A DNA stretch of 39,817 nucleotides from an uncultured Prevotellaceae bacterium (GTDB lineage: Bacteria > Bacteroidota > Bacteroidia > Bacteroidales > Muribaculaceae): positions 1-39,817 of the forward strand of contig ONMF01000019.1 in NCBI GenBank assembly GCA_900318865.1, read 5' to 3'. Positions 9,901 through 18,757 of this stretch are shown in pieces. The translations under genes and the position numbers were made by a program. The notes under the pieces are model-generated. The model was given only the letters and a program-made list of their open reading frames with translations, was not told the origin of the DNA and searched no databases. Within the stretch, counting starts at the first letter, position 1. Every line of letters begins with the position of its first letter.

Positions 9901-10376
9901 ACGGGCGTGCCTGAGGCTGTGGTGGCAGCCGACACGGCAATGGTGGGCTCGGCCGATGTGGCCTCGGTCAAGAAATAATATCCGGCTGTGTCGTAACCAT
10001 TATCCTTGCGTGAAAAAGTTTGGTCGTAGGTGAAGCTCACCGGTCCCTTTCCATAAAAAATGATTTTATTGTTCTGCCGCATCACCGGCACGGGTTGCAA
10101 GTCGTCGATGTGCGAGCCGTCGAGCAGCTCGCTTATCAGTCCACCGCCCTGTCCGAAAATTCTGACATTTTGCGGGGCGCTGAAGCCCATGGCTTGCAGT
10201 TCATCGTAAGTGATTTGGTACACGCCGTTGTCGGGTATCGAGATTTTGACCCATCGCCCGCTTGCCAGCTTAGATGATGAGGCAAATGCGGTGGCGGGCA
10301 GTGCCTGGGCACAAAAAGCTGCGCCGATGGCGCACAACATTGCGAGAACGGTTTTATGGACAGATGCTTTCGTCAT
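6975..10376 (-). CDS. PorU-like C25 (gingipain-family) cysteine peptidase, paralogue 1
   Basis: 1133 residues with a signal peptide at about 1-26. The N-terminal domain begins LASGRWVKISIPDNGVYQIT and is shared by all four C25 proteins in the window. The peptidase C25 domain spans roughly 390-760, with catalytic His640 (in YVGHAGP) and Cys674 (in TTACCDVARYD), and a later ALLGDPAININYP motif. After Ig-like repeats, a FlgD-Ig/CTD-like ending gives GRLVWSTTTSS and GHYRLFGTYNDGTNFGG. The ending lacks the basic K-K type terminus of many T9SS cargos. It is the closest relative of paralogue 2; 35 nt around the catalytic Cys are identical (8326-8360 and 11790-11824). It could act as an extra sortase or as a secreted protease; substrates are unknown. 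Confidence 0.85.
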   Translation of the reverse strand: MTKASVHKTVLAMLCAIGAAFCAQALPATAFASSSKLASGRWVKISIPDNGVYQITYDELQAMGFSAPQNVRIFGQGGGLISELLDGSHIDDLQPVPVMRQNNKIIFYGKGPVSFTYDQTFSRKDNGYDTAGYYFLTEATSAEPTIAVSAATTASGTPVSTSIDYFWHERDLCTLSYSGRQLLGEDITVDNAAIDFYLPQLSSTSVNVRTVYAAQVSELAQVNAAIVTGGNRQELPYTATIAAPGSNYIFYRIASPQADVDLASLQQRGQLEAGITPTAGVINSAKLDYFIITYQHNNILPSDNDNQLRMGFPAATTSQPVMLPGAGSNAVVWNVDNPLAPVSMTLTQAAGGRTFGHAASADYAQYIMFDPAKELKHIGGYRAVENQNLHAMEVPELLIVTSQAFYDQALRVARLHEQVDGIKVAVVEQEHIFNEFSSGAKDPMAVRLLCKMLYDRGNGAFKNLLLLGNGTYDNRNIMGNHGKLVVNYETPGSDSERDSFTTDDFFGFLLDNSGRDIASDKLCIGVGRFTCNNENEARNNVDKLIKYVAEPDYGSWRNNIMLTCDDYDDGLHMSQTEGVANILKDNLLTQMNINKVYCPMFPRAIDEPAVEERSRTSKEGKRHWVELSQRGQYFATYVGHAGPNMFTKQAHMWTKNDALNTSFSHLPIWTTACCDVARYDSDQRGVADVMFHKPDGGCIAVLGSTRAAYASSNDELNRAFVNAMFSYHNNGTMPTLGEAYKNSKLHFSGTNSNKLVFALLGDPAININYPKPNVIITRINGKAVPANGIDVYPMQEINIEADITLDGSGTLNSNFTGDAYASLYGHEQLFDSIRVISAGGVANYRKIYKERELLAEVKGRVNRGHFTGKIIVPRYTQSSTEPGILRIYAHQQGTHNMVNGELRNVRIKEFDPAKAITDTQAPVVESIYFNDENSFGDGSIVASNSTLYVRATDDHAINTQSQSVGNSMKVLLDDGQASDFNIKAFAICSNDGKQVDVAMPVTGMSDGLHRLTFTVFDVAGNTTSRTINFMVGQDNGAKLSTPDIMATKGEPVTIGFSSNLGSMPQVDVKVTDTAGRLVWSTTTSSFPITWNQRSNSGQAVANGHYRLFGTYNDGTNFGGTPIEDIIIVDPVKN

Positions 10377-10426
10377 ATTGGGTTGGGATAATGATTAAAC
10401 GAATAAAATGCGTGAGTTTAAGATTA

Positions 10427-13400
10427 CTATTCCCGGGGGGGCACCGGTTCCAATACCACCATGTGACCGATGGGCGTTCCGCCGAAGTTGGTACCGTCGG
10501 AGTAGGTGGCAAAGAAGCGATAGGCCCCTGGTGCCACGTCGGCTCCTTCGTTGTCGGTCAGCGGCCAGGCAACGGGGAATGTGGTGGTGGTGGTGTTCCA
10601 CACCAGCCGTCCCAGGGCGTCGGTGACTTTCACTTGTACCTCGGGTGCTTCCTTCAGGTTGCTGTCGAATGAGAATTCGGCCTGCTGGCCTCGAATTTTC
10701 ATGATGTCGTCGACGGTGAGTTGCGCTCCGTGGTCTTGAGTGACCACGAATGAGATGGTGCGCTTGGTGGAATTGCCCACGGCGTCTTTAAGCGTGAGCG
10801 TGAGTGTGTGGTGGCCATCGGCCAAATTAGTGACGGGGTAGGCGATGGACAGTGTGCGCCCCTCGTCGAGGCAAGTGGCATAAGCCATGACATTGGAATA
10901 AGTGGTCTTGCCCTGGTCAAGCACCATCGTAACCGTGGTGCCCACCGAGCGGCTGCCCTGAGTGGCCATGCCGAAGTTGTCAGTGGCCAGGACGAAGAGC
11001 GTGGAGTTCGACGGCACGATGGCACCGTCGCCCAAGTTGTCGTTGTCGTTGAAGTACATCGCCTCAATCACCGGCGGCACATCGTCGGTGGGCGCGTTTT
11101 GCGCATTCAGGGCGTTGATTTTTAATCCGGTCGATTCTCCGTTCACCATCTTGCGCGTGCCGTCTTGATGGGCGTAGACACGCACCATGGCCGTGATGCC
11201 GTAAGCACTCAGGTAGCGCGGCAGCACCACCGTGCCGTTGAAAATACCATTCACCACGCGTCCCTTCACCTCACCCAGCAGTTCGCGCTCATGGTAGACG
11301 GTGAGCGATTCCTCCACGTTGGTGGAGCTGTTTTTCCCCTTGACGGTGCCATAGCTGCGTTCATTGCTGTAGATTGACGCATAGGCGTCGCCTGTGAAGA
11401 GAGAATCGATTCCCGTGCCGTCCTCAAGCAAGACTTGTGCCTCGATTTTCACTGCGTGAGCAGGATAGGTGGTGATGGTTCCCGAATCGACCGACTTGCC
11501 GTCGATTTTTGTGATTTGGAACAACGGTTTGGGATAGCTCACTTCCATGGCCGGGTCGCCCAGCAGGAAGAAGGTGAGTTTATTGGAATTGTCGCTGGTG
11601 AACCAGTTCTTGGCCTGGCGATAGGCTTCGCCCAGGGTGGTGGTGCTGTGGGTGCTCTGGTAGGGGAACAGCGCGCGGATGAATGCGCGGTTGAGCAAGT
11701 CGTTGCTGCTGGCAAAGGCCATGCGCGACGAGGTGAGCATGGCAATGGCACCGCCGTCGCTCTTGTGGAACATCACCTCGGCCACACCGCGCTGGTCGCT
11801 GTCGTAGCGCGCCACATCGCAGCATGCCGTCGACCAGATGGGGAAATGGTTGAAGCTGGTGCTTTGCACGTCGGTCATCGTCCACATGTGAGCCACTTTG
11901 GTGAAGCCCGTGGGCCCGGCATGCCCCACGTAGGTGGCAAAGAATTGACCTTTTTGCGACAATTCGGTCCAGTGCCGCTTGCCCTCGGTAGCCGTTTTCT
12001 CGTTGGCGCCGATACGTGGCTCGTCGACGGCGCGCGGATAGATGGGGCAATACACTTTGTTGATTTGCATCTGCGGCTTGAGCTCCGTCTTGATGATGTT
12101 GACAATTCCCTCGGCTTGGAACATGTGCAGCCCGTCGTCCATGGCGTCGCATGTAATCATCATGTTGTTTCGCCAGGTTCCGTAGTCGGGGTTGGCGTAA
12201 TAACCGATTTGCTTGTCGGCACATCGCTTGCTCTCCATCTCGTCGCGGCAAGTGATGCGTCCCACGCCGATGACCAGTTTTTGCTTGCTCGACGAGAGCT
12301 TGTTGCTGTCGCCGTCGGTGAGGAAGGCAAAAAAGTCGTCGGTGGTGTAAGTGGCGCTCTCCGATACGGCAGTGGTCGAAATATTGGCCTCGTCCATCTC
12401 ATAGTTGATTACCGCAAAGCCGTGATTCTGCAGAATGTTGCGGTTGTCGAACGATGCACCGCCAAACAAGAGCAGGTTTTGGAACGTCTTGCCACCACGG
12501 TCGTAGAACATCTTGCACAGCAGGCGCAGAGCCATGGGGTCGCGACGGCCCGATGAGAACTCGTTGAACACCTGCTCCTGGTCGATGACGGCGACGGTGA
12601 TGCCGTCGACCGCTTCGTGCATGCGTGCCATGCGCATGGCCTGCTCCATGAACATCTGGTTGGTGATGATGAGCAGGTTGGGCGTTTCGAGTCCATGGAG
12701 GTTTTGGTTGGGGACTGGCTCGAATTTAGCCACTTTTTTGAGCGTCTGAGCCGGGTCGAATGCCACAAACGATGCGTAGCGGGCGTTGTAGCCCGGTGCA
12801 AATGACTGGTCGCCGGTTTGCCACGGCAGCATGGTCATGGCTTTGGGCCGATAGGCGTCGGTGACATCCCACACCATGGTGGTGGCTGATGCCCCGGGGA
12901 GTACCAGCCGTGCAGTGTCGGCCAGCTGCACAGCCGTCATCCGCATTTGGTTGTCGGCATCATCGGGGATGATGTTGGTGTGCTGGTAGGTGGCGATGAT
13001 ATAGTCGAGCTTGGCCGAATTGATGATGCCGCTGGGAGAATACATGCCCACTTCAATCTGTCCCCGCTCCTCGGGCTGGTCGAGGGTGATGGTGGCGCGC
13101 GGCGACGCTGTGTGATAGTACACTTGGTCCGACGGTTTTTGGATAACCGACGAGGCCATTGTGTAGGCAGCGTCCTGACGGATGTCGCCGGTGTGGATGT
13201 AGGTCTCGATGTAGCTTGACGCCGTCACCTTGCCTGCCGCCGTGGTCTGAAGCGTGATGTCGGGGCTCGACAGATGAGGCAGGTAAAAGTCGATAAAGAC
13301 ATTGTTGTCGGCAATGTCTTCGCCCAGGAGCGTGCGTCCCGAGTTGCTGAGGGTGGAAAGCTCGCTCTCGTGCCAGAAGTAGTCGTAACTCGTGGAAATG

Positions 13401-13897
13401 GGTGTGGAACTCAGGTTGCTTGCCGGTGCCACCACCGGGATGTCGATTTCGTCCAGCCCCGTTTCGCTGTCGGTCAAAAAGTAGTACCCGTAAGAGGAAT
13501 ACCCATTGAGCCTGCGGCTGAAATAGGGCGTGGTGAGCGGATTGTTGAGCGTGAACTGCTCAGGTCCCTGGCCGTAAAAAATGAGTTTGTCATTGACTCG
13601 CATCATGGGAGCCGGCTTGATGTCGTCGTCATGACTGCCGTCGAGTGTCTCGGACCACCCGATGCCCCCTTTTCCGTAGAGCCTCACCTGCTCGGGATTG
13701 GCAAATCCCATCTCGACCAGTTCGTCGTAGGTGATTTCATAGATTCCGCATTCGGGAATGGCGATTTTCACCCAGTTGCCTGTCGCCAGCAGCGACGTGG
13801 TGGTGAAGTGGGCGGCATTATAAGCATGGGCGCTGCCGGCAGCCCACATGGCCATCGCCAGGCCTAAAGCCAATCGAAGAAATCCGAGTTTTTTCAT
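10427..13897 (-). CDS. PorU-like C25 (gingipain-family) cysteine peptidase, paralogue 2
   Basis: 1156 residues from the ATG at 13897 (MKKLGFLRLALG), which gives a good signal peptide cut near residue 25. The frame stays open to 14095, but that extension overlaps paralogue 3 and is not signal-like. The layout matches paralogue 1: N-terminal LATGNWVKIAIPECGIYEIT domain, C25 domain with His659 (YVGHAGP) and Cys693 (STACCDVARYD), Ig-like repeats, and a FlgD-Ig/CTD-like end (PGAYRFFATYSDGTNFGG). It lies 50 bp upstream of paralogue 1 and 23 bp downstream of paralogue 3 with no terminator or promoter box seen, consistent with one transcript. Confidence 0.85.
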   Translation of the reverse strand: MKKLGFLRLALGLAMAMWAAGSAHAYNAAHFTTTSLLATGNWVKIAIPECGIYEITYDELVEMGFANPEQVRLYGKGGIGWSETLDGSHDDDIKPAPMMRVNDKLIFYGQGPEQFTLNNPLTTPYFSRRLNGYSSYGYYFLTDSETGLDEIDIPVVAPASNLSSTPISTSYDYFWHESELSTLSNSGRTLLGEDIADNNVFIDFYLPHLSSPDITLQTTAAGKVTASSYIETYIHTGDIRQDAAYTMASSVIQKPSDQVYYHTASPRATITLDQPEERGQIEVGMYSPSGIINSAKLDYIIATYQHTNIIPDDADNQMRMTAVQLADTARLVLPGASATTMVWDVTDAYRPKAMTMLPWQTGDQSFAPGYNARYASFVAFDPAQTLKKVAKFEPVPNQNLHGLETPNLLIITNQMFMEQAMRMARMHEAVDGITVAVIDQEQVFNEFSSGRRDPMALRLLCKMFYDRGGKTFQNLLLFGGASFDNRNILQNHGFAVINYEMDEANISTTAVSESATYTTDDFFAFLTDGDSNKLSSSKQKLVIGVGRITCRDEMESKRCADKQIGYYANPDYGTWRNNMMITCDAMDDGLHMFQAEGIVNIIKTELKPQMQINKVYCPIYPRAVDEPRIGANEKTATEGKRHWTELSQKGQFFATYVGHAGPTGFTKVAHMWTMTDVQSTSFNHFPIWSTACCDVARYDSDQRGVAEVMFHKSDGGAIAMLTSSRMAFASSNDLLNRAFIRALFPYQSTHSTTTLGEAYRQAKNWFTSDNSNKLTFFLLGDPAMEVSYPKPLFQITKIDGKSVDSGTITTYPAHAVKIEAQVLLEDGTGIDSLFTGDAYASIYSNERSYGTVKGKNSSTNVEESLTVYHERELLGEVKGRVVNGIFNGTVVLPRYLSAYGITAMVRVYAHQDGTRKMVNGESTGLKINALNAQNAPTDDVPPVIEAMYFNDNDNLGDGAIVPSNSTLFVLATDNFGMATQGSRSVGTTVTMVLDQGKTTYSNVMAYATCLDEGRTLSIAYPVTNLADGHHTLTLTLKDAVGNSTKRTISFVVTQDHGAQLTVDDIMKIRGQQAEFSFDSNLKEAPEVQVKVTDALGRLVWNTTTTTFPVAWPLTDNEGADVAPGAYRFFATYSDGTNFGGTPIGHMVVLEPVPPRE

Positions 13898-13920
13898 CTT
13901 GGTAACTCTATTGGTGATAA

Positions 13921-16900
13921 TTATTTGTTGGTTTTGGCGGGTGCGAGCACGATGAGTCGTTGCGGAGCGGTGCCGCCGTAGATTGAACCGTCGTTGAAAG
14001 TGGCAAAATAGCGATAAGCCCCAGCGGGAACCGCGTTGCCGGCATTGTCTTTCAAATCCCAGGTGAGGGGGAATGACGTGGTGGTGTCGCTCCACACCAG
14101 GCGGCCGTTGTTGTCGGTGACTTTGACGGTCACCTCGGGTGTCGAGCGCAGCTCGGTTGTGAAGTCGAAAGATGTGGTCTGTCCGGCGATGGCCATCATG
14201 TCGTCGGCGGTGAGTTGGGCTTGGGCGGTGGGAGTGACGACAAACGAGATGCTCTTCGACGCTTTGTTGCCGGCCACGTCGTAGACGTTGAACGACAAGG
14301 TGTGCAAGCCCTCGGTGAGCCCGGCGAGCGGCATGGCCACGTCGATGGTCTTGCCCTCCTCGCTGCAGTCCAGGTAGTTGTTGATGTTCAGATAGGTGGT
14401 GTTGCCGCCGTCGAGCATCAGCGACACACCGTTGCCCACCGAATTGTTCTGGGTGTTGAAGGCAAAGTCGTCGGTGGCGTGAATGTAAAGCACTCCGTCG
14501 GGCTGAATGGTGTGGCCGTCGGCAAAGGTCGCCTCGTCGTTGATAAACATGCTTTCGATGACCGGTGGTTGCTCGTCGTTGATGGCTTGGCTGGGCAGGA
14601 ATGTGCAGATGCGCACCTGCTCGGTTTGGCCGTTTACCATGTTGGGCGTGCCGTCCTGGTGGGCGTACACCCTGATTAAGCCGGTGCGGCCATTGGCGGT
14701 GGTGTTGCGCGGGACAATGAACTTGCCGGTGAACAGACCGTTCTGCACTCGCCCCTTGACCTCGGCCAGTCGCGTACGGTCATAGAACACGGCGCGTGGG
14801 ATGGTGTCGGTCGATGAGTATTGGTTACGCACGGTGTCGTAGAAGGCCTTGTAGTCATAAAGCGTGACATAGGCGTCGCCGGTGAATTCGGTGTTGATTG
14901 AAGCACCGTCGGCGGTCATCACTTGTGCGTTGACGGTTACTTCCTGCAAGGGATACACGGGCACGGTGTCGGTCGCGAGTTCGGTGTCGTTGATACTGGT
15001 GATTTTGAAGAAGGGTTTGGGGTAATTGACCTGAATGGCCGGGTCGCCCAGCAAGAAGAACGACATCTTGTTGTAATTGGTGCCGGCAAAGTGCAGCTTA
15101 CAAGCCTTGTAGGCTTCACCGAGCGTGGGCATGGAGCCGTTCTGCTTGAAGCTGAACATGGCATTGATGAACGCGCGGTTGAGCACATCGTTGTCGGTGG
15201 CATAAGCTTGCCGTGACGACGTGAGCATGGCAATGCCTCCGCCGTCGGGCTTGTGGAACATCACCTCGGCCACTCCGCGGTTGGGGCCGTCGTAGCGTGC
15301 CACGTCGCAGCATGCGGTGGTCCAGATAGGCATGTGCTCATAGGAGGTTTTCTGAACGTCCTCCATCGTCCACATGTGTGCCACCTTAGTGAATCCTGCA
15401 TGGCCCGCATGGCCAATGTAGGATGCGAAATATTGTCCCTGCTTCGACATCTTCTCCCAGTAGCGTCGGCCTTCCTTGGCCGTGCGGTGGTCCTCCTGGT
15501 TGGGGACGACAGGTTCGTTGGCAGCGCGCGGGAACAATGAACAGTAAACTTTATTGACGTTCATCTGTGTGCCCAGATTCACTTCCAGACTCTCGGCCAC
15601 ACGCTCGGCTTGGAACATGTGTAGCTCTTGGTCAAACTGGTCGCTGATAATCATCAGGTTGTTGCGCCATGTGCCGTAGTCAGGGTTGCCGATGTATTTC
15701 ACAAGTTTATCGACGTCGGATTTGGCCTCTTCCTCATCGCGGCAGGTGATGCGTCCCACGCCAATGTGGAGCTTGCCCGAAGCCACGTTTGCTCCTGCAT
15801 TGTCGGCCAGCAGCCCGAAAAAGTCGTCGGTGGTGAACGAGTAATCCTCTTCTTCGCTGTTGTCGGTCTCATAATTGATAAGCATGTTGTCCACCTTGCC
15901 GCCCAGCATGCCTCGGTTGTCGAAAGTGCCGGGGCCGAACATAAGGAGGTTTTTGAACTTGTTGCTGTTGCGGTCGTAGAGCATCTTGCACAGCAAGCGC
16001 ACGGCCATGGCATCCATGCAGCCCGATGAGAACTCGTTGAACACCTGCTCCTGCTCCACCACGGCCACCTGGATGCCGTCGACCTGCTCATGCAGCCGGG
16101 CCAGGCGGTTGGCCTGCTCGAGGAAAACTTTGTTGGTGACAATCAGCAGGTCGGGGGTTTCCATGCCATGGAGGTTTTGGTTTTCGATTTCCTTATAGCC
16201 TGAAATCTTCTTGAGCGTCAGAGCCGGGTCGAAAGCCACAAATTGCGCGTAGCGGGCGTTGACGCCGGGCGCAAAGGTGCGGCTGCCCTCGTCGTCGGGG
16301 TCGCTCAGCAGCATCTGTTTGGGTGCGTCGGGGTTGGTCACATCCCACACCATCACCGTGGATGCCACTTGGGGCAGCTTCACCACGTCGGTGTCGGTGG
16401 GGTGCGCATAGCCCATGCGCACTTGGTTGCCGTCCTCGGCATTGATGATGTTGTGGTGCTGATAGGTGATGATAAAATAGTCGAGATAGGCGCTGACTAC
16501 GTTCCCGTTTGGCGACCAGAAGCCGATTTCGAGTTGTCCGCGCTCGGCGGGCGAGGTGAGCGTCGCCGATTTGCACGGGCTGGCGCATGAGTAGTACACG
16601 AAGTTGTTCTTGGGCGGGACAACTTTCGAAGACGACAGAGAATAATTCATGTCCTGCCGGTTTCCGCCGCTATGCACGAATGTTTCCAGATAGGACGATG
16701 CCGTGACCTTGGCCGCCCCCGAAGTGAGCACGGTGATGCTCGGGTCGCTCAGGTTGGGCAGATTGTAGTCTATCTTGATGTAATCCTTGCCGATGGTTTC
16801 TCCAAGCAACTGCTTGCCCATCAGTGCGGGGCTGGCCAGTTCCTGCTCGTGCCAGAAGTAGTCGAGACTGCTGGTGTGCGGGTAAAGGGTGTAGGGGACA

Positions 16901-17367
16901 CTCGCGGGTGTGATGGTCTCGACGAGGGCAGGCTCGTCGGTCCGCTCGGTCAGGAAGTAGTAGCCCTGCCTGTCGTAAGCGTTCATCCGCCGCGTGTAGT
17001 TGGGGTTGTTCAATGGGTCGCTGAGGGTGAAATTGACAGCGCCTTGCGCGTAGAACACGATTTTGTCGTTCGTCACCGACATTGGCACGGCGCTCAAGTC
17101 GTCGGGGTGGCCGCTCAGTATTTCGTCCATCATGTCGCCTCCGCGTCCGTAGATGCGCACATTCTCGGGTGAGGAGAATCCCATCTGGGCCAGTTCGTCG
17201 TAGGTGATTTCATACATGCCAGTCTCGGGAATGGCAATTTTCACCCATTTGCCGGTGGCCAGTTGTGACTGGGTGGTGAAGTGGGTAGCGTTGAATGCCC
17301 ATGCGCTCATGGCGAGCAGTGCGCCAAGGGCGACGGCGAGCAGGCGGTGGGTAGCAGAATTATGCAT
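13921..17367 (-). CDS. PorU-like C25 (gingipain-family) cysteine peptidase, paralogue 3
   Basis: 1148 residues with a signal peptide at about 1-24 (cut near AWAFN). It has the N-terminal LATGKWVKIAIPETGMYEIT domain and a C25 domain with His653 (YIGHAGHAG) and Cys687 (TTACCDVARYD). The same C-terminal FlgD-Ig/CTD-like fold follows (GRLVWSDTTTS, PAGAYRYFATFNDGSIYGG). Around the Cys it has GPNRGVAEV where paralogues 1 and 2 have SDQRGVA, so it is the more distant of the three. No TAnnTTTG box was found in the 65-bp gap upstream, so transcription may continue from the FAH-like gene. Confidence 0.85.
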   Translation of the reverse strand: MHNSATHRLLAVALGALLAMSAWAFNATHFTTQSQLATGKWVKIAIPETGMYEITYDELAQMGFSSPENVRIYGRGGDMMDEILSGHPDDLSAVPMSVTNDKIVFYAQGAVNFTLSDPLNNPNYTRRMNAYDRQGYYFLTERTDEPALVETITPASVPYTLYPHTSSLDYFWHEQELASPALMGKQLLGETIGKDYIKIDYNLPNLSDPSITVLTSGAAKVTASSYLETFVHSGGNRQDMNYSLSSSKVVPPKNNFVYYSCASPCKSATLTSPAERGQLEIGFWSPNGNVVSAYLDYFIITYQHHNIINAEDGNQVRMGYAHPTDTDVVKLPQVASTVMVWDVTNPDAPKQMLLSDPDDEGSRTFAPGVNARYAQFVAFDPALTLKKISGYKEIENQNLHGMETPDLLIVTNKVFLEQANRLARLHEQVDGIQVAVVEQEQVFNEFSSGCMDAMAVRLLCKMLYDRNSNKFKNLLMFGPGTFDNRGMLGGKVDNMLINYETDNSEEEDYSFTTDDFFGLLADNAGANVASGKLHIGVGRITCRDEEEAKSDVDKLVKYIGNPDYGTWRNNLMIISDQFDQELHMFQAERVAESLEVNLGTQMNVNKVYCSLFPRAANEPVVPNQEDHRTAKEGRRYWEKMSKQGQYFASYIGHAGHAGFTKVAHMWTMEDVQKTSYEHMPIWTTACCDVARYDGPNRGVAEVMFHKPDGGGIAMLTSSRQAYATDNDVLNRAFINAMFSFKQNGSMPTLGEAYKACKLHFAGTNYNKMSFFLLGDPAIQVNYPKPFFKITSINDTELATDTVPVYPLQEVTVNAQVMTADGASINTEFTGDAYVTLYDYKAFYDTVRNQYSSTDTIPRAVFYDRTRLAEVKGRVQNGLFTGKFIVPRNTTANGRTGLIRVYAHQDGTPNMVNGQTEQVRICTFLPSQAINDEQPPVIESMFINDEATFADGHTIQPDGVLYIHATDDFAFNTQNNSVGNGVSLMLDGGNTTYLNINNYLDCSEEGKTIDVAMPLAGLTEGLHTLSFNVYDVAGNKASKSISFVVTPTAQAQLTADDMMAIAGQTTSFDFTTELRSTPEVTVKVTDNNGRLVWSDTTTSFPLTWDLKDNAGNAVPAGAYRYFATFNDGSIYGGTAPQRLIVLAPAKTNK

Positions 17368-17432
17368 ATTGTGTGAGTGTTTATATGTTCGTCTTTATTC
17401 AGTAATCGGTTATCAGTTTGGCGGTGGCTTGT

Positions 17433-18014
17433 TCACCTCACCCGGATGTCGAGCACCGTCTTGTCGTCGACGGCGGCATGCAGGCGCTGACCGATGGCCA
17501 GGGGTAATCCGCCGGGGTGCATGGCCAGCACGATGATGTCGCCCGTTTTGAGCGTGCAAAATCGGCTCACGCTCTCCACCACTGTGGCTGCATCGAAGGC
17601 CAGCCGCCGGGTTTCGGCTCGACAGATGGTCGTCCCGTTGCACATCATGGTGAATTGTGCGTGGTTCAGCCGCTCGGCCACCCGGTCGTCGGTAATCCAT
17701 TCACCCAGCATCAGGCCGCCGTCGATGGCTTCGACCAGAGGCTGGCGTGCCCGCTCCTCATCGTTCTCGGCAGTGGCCACGATGGCCGCTGTGAACTCGT
17801 TGCAGTAGCGGTGTGCAAATTTGCTTGCCACAAACTTGCCAAGACGGCCGATGCGCATGGCCACTGCCAGGCGGCCCACCAGCCGTGGGGTCACGTCGGG
17901 GATGAAAAACGGCCTGTCGGTGTGCATGATTGCCGAGTCGGCCATCAGGTGACCCGCCACGCTTGGCGGGCAATAATGTTCATCCCAGTTATGTTCTATC
18001 GCAATCACCTTCAT
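17433..18014 (-). CDS. Degenerate fumarylacetoacetate hydrolase family protein
   Basis: 193 residues from the ATG at 18014, which leaves 10 bp after the rex stop. The overall pattern matches small Bacteroidetes FAH-family proteins: RPFFIPD (34-40), RIGRLGKFVASKFAHRY (54-70), and TLKTGDI (154-160) near the C-terminus. The family is metal-dependent, using a Glu-x-Glu pair and an Asp. Where relatives read like HYETE, this protein has VGRLA (46-50), so both glutamates are gone. The TGTPxGVG loop after KTGDI is replaced by LAMHPGG. The family assignment is reasonably sure; the loss of activity is inferred. The tight link to rex suggests joint expression. Confidence 0.7.
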   Translation of the reverse strand: MKVIAIEHNWDEHYCPPSVAGHLMADSAIMHTDRPFFIPDVTPRLVGRLAVAMRIGRLGKFVASKFAHRYCNEFTAAIVATAENDEERARQPLVEAIDGGLMLGEWITDDRVAERLNHAQFTMMCNGTTICRAETRRLAFDAATVVESVSRFCTLKTGDIIVLAMHPGGLPLAIGQRLHAAVDDKTVLDIRVR

Positions 18015-18024
18015 TTCAATCGGC

Positions 18025-18687
18025 TCACAAGTGGTTGAGCATCCTGTTGTAGATGATGGCCAGATGGGCGTAGATTGAAGTGTTGGCAATCACAATGTTG
18101 GCCGGTGCCTTGATGCGGAATGGGGTGAAATTCCATATCGCCTTGATGCCGGCCTTGATGGCCATGTCGGCAGCTTCCTGTGAGTGCTCCACGGGCACGG
18201 TGAGGATGGCTATCGACACGTTGTATTCTTTTTGTCGCTGTGCGAGCTCGCCGATGTCGTAGATGGGCACTCCGCAGATGTTGCTGCCTATCAAGTCGCT
18301 GCTCACGTCAAAGCCCGCCACGATGTTCAGTCCGTACTGAGCCAGTCCCACGTCTTGCATGAGTGCGCCTCCCAGTGAGCCGGCTCCAATCACCACCGCG
18401 TTGTGTTTTTTCTTGAATCCCAAGAAGTCCACCAGTTCTTTGACCAGCGTTTTTACCTCGTAGCCGATGCGAGTCTTGCCCTTGATGTTGAGGAAAGACA
18501 GGTCTTTGGCTATCTGCGATGCGTCGACATTGAGTTCCTTGGAGATTTGTGTTGATGACACATATTCCACCTGCTGGTTGTCCAGCATTTTCACATAAGC
18601 CAGATACCATGGCAGTCGCCGCAGCGTAGGCTCGGGAAGAATGGGGCGGAGTGAGGTGTTTTTATTGTCGTTCATGCCTGATTTCAT
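18025..18687 (-). CDS. rex: Redox-sensing transcriptional repressor Rex
   Basis: About 220 residues. The N-terminal winged helix begins LPEPTLRRLPWYLAYV and includes SSTQISKELNVDASQIAKDL. It is followed by a Rossmann domain with GAGSLGG (101-107) and the Rex-typical C-terminal helix AHLAIIYNRML. Rex homodimers sense NADH/NAD+ and repress fermentation and respiration genes. The frame opens at 18705, but that ATG overlaps the -7 box, so 18687 (or 18675) is the real start. It lies 10 bp upstream of the FAH-like gene and has its own promoter after porU. Confidence 0.95.
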   Translation of the reverse strand: MKSGMNDNKNTSLRPILPEPTLRRLPWYLAYVKMLDNQQVEYVSSTQISKELNVDASQIAKDLSFLNIKGKTRIGYEVKTLVKELVDFLGFKKKHNAVVIGAGSLGGALMQDVGLAQYGLNIVAGFDVSSDLIGSNICGVPIYDIGELAQRQKEYNVSIAILTVPVEHSQEAADMAIKAGIKAIWNFTPFRIKAPANIVIANTSIYAHLAIIYNRMLNHL

Positions 18688-18702
18688 GTCTTTACCAAAG
18701 TG

Positions 18703-18710
18703 CAAATATA
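18703..18710 (-). promoter_or_regulatory. -7 box of the rex promoter
   Basis: TATATTTG on the minus strand fits TAnnTTTG. No good TTTG lies at the expected distance; the upstream region is a plain A/T tract. It sets the rex start downstream of 18697. Confidence 0.6.
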
Positions 18711-18757
18711 ATCATTTTTTGTTTTAAAAATGGTTAAAACACGAAAGTTCTTATAAA

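Noticed and set aside
6975..17367. CRISPR or short tandem repeat array suggested by recurring blocks
   Set aside because: The repeats are coding similarities among the three peptidase genes spaced about 3.5 kb apart.
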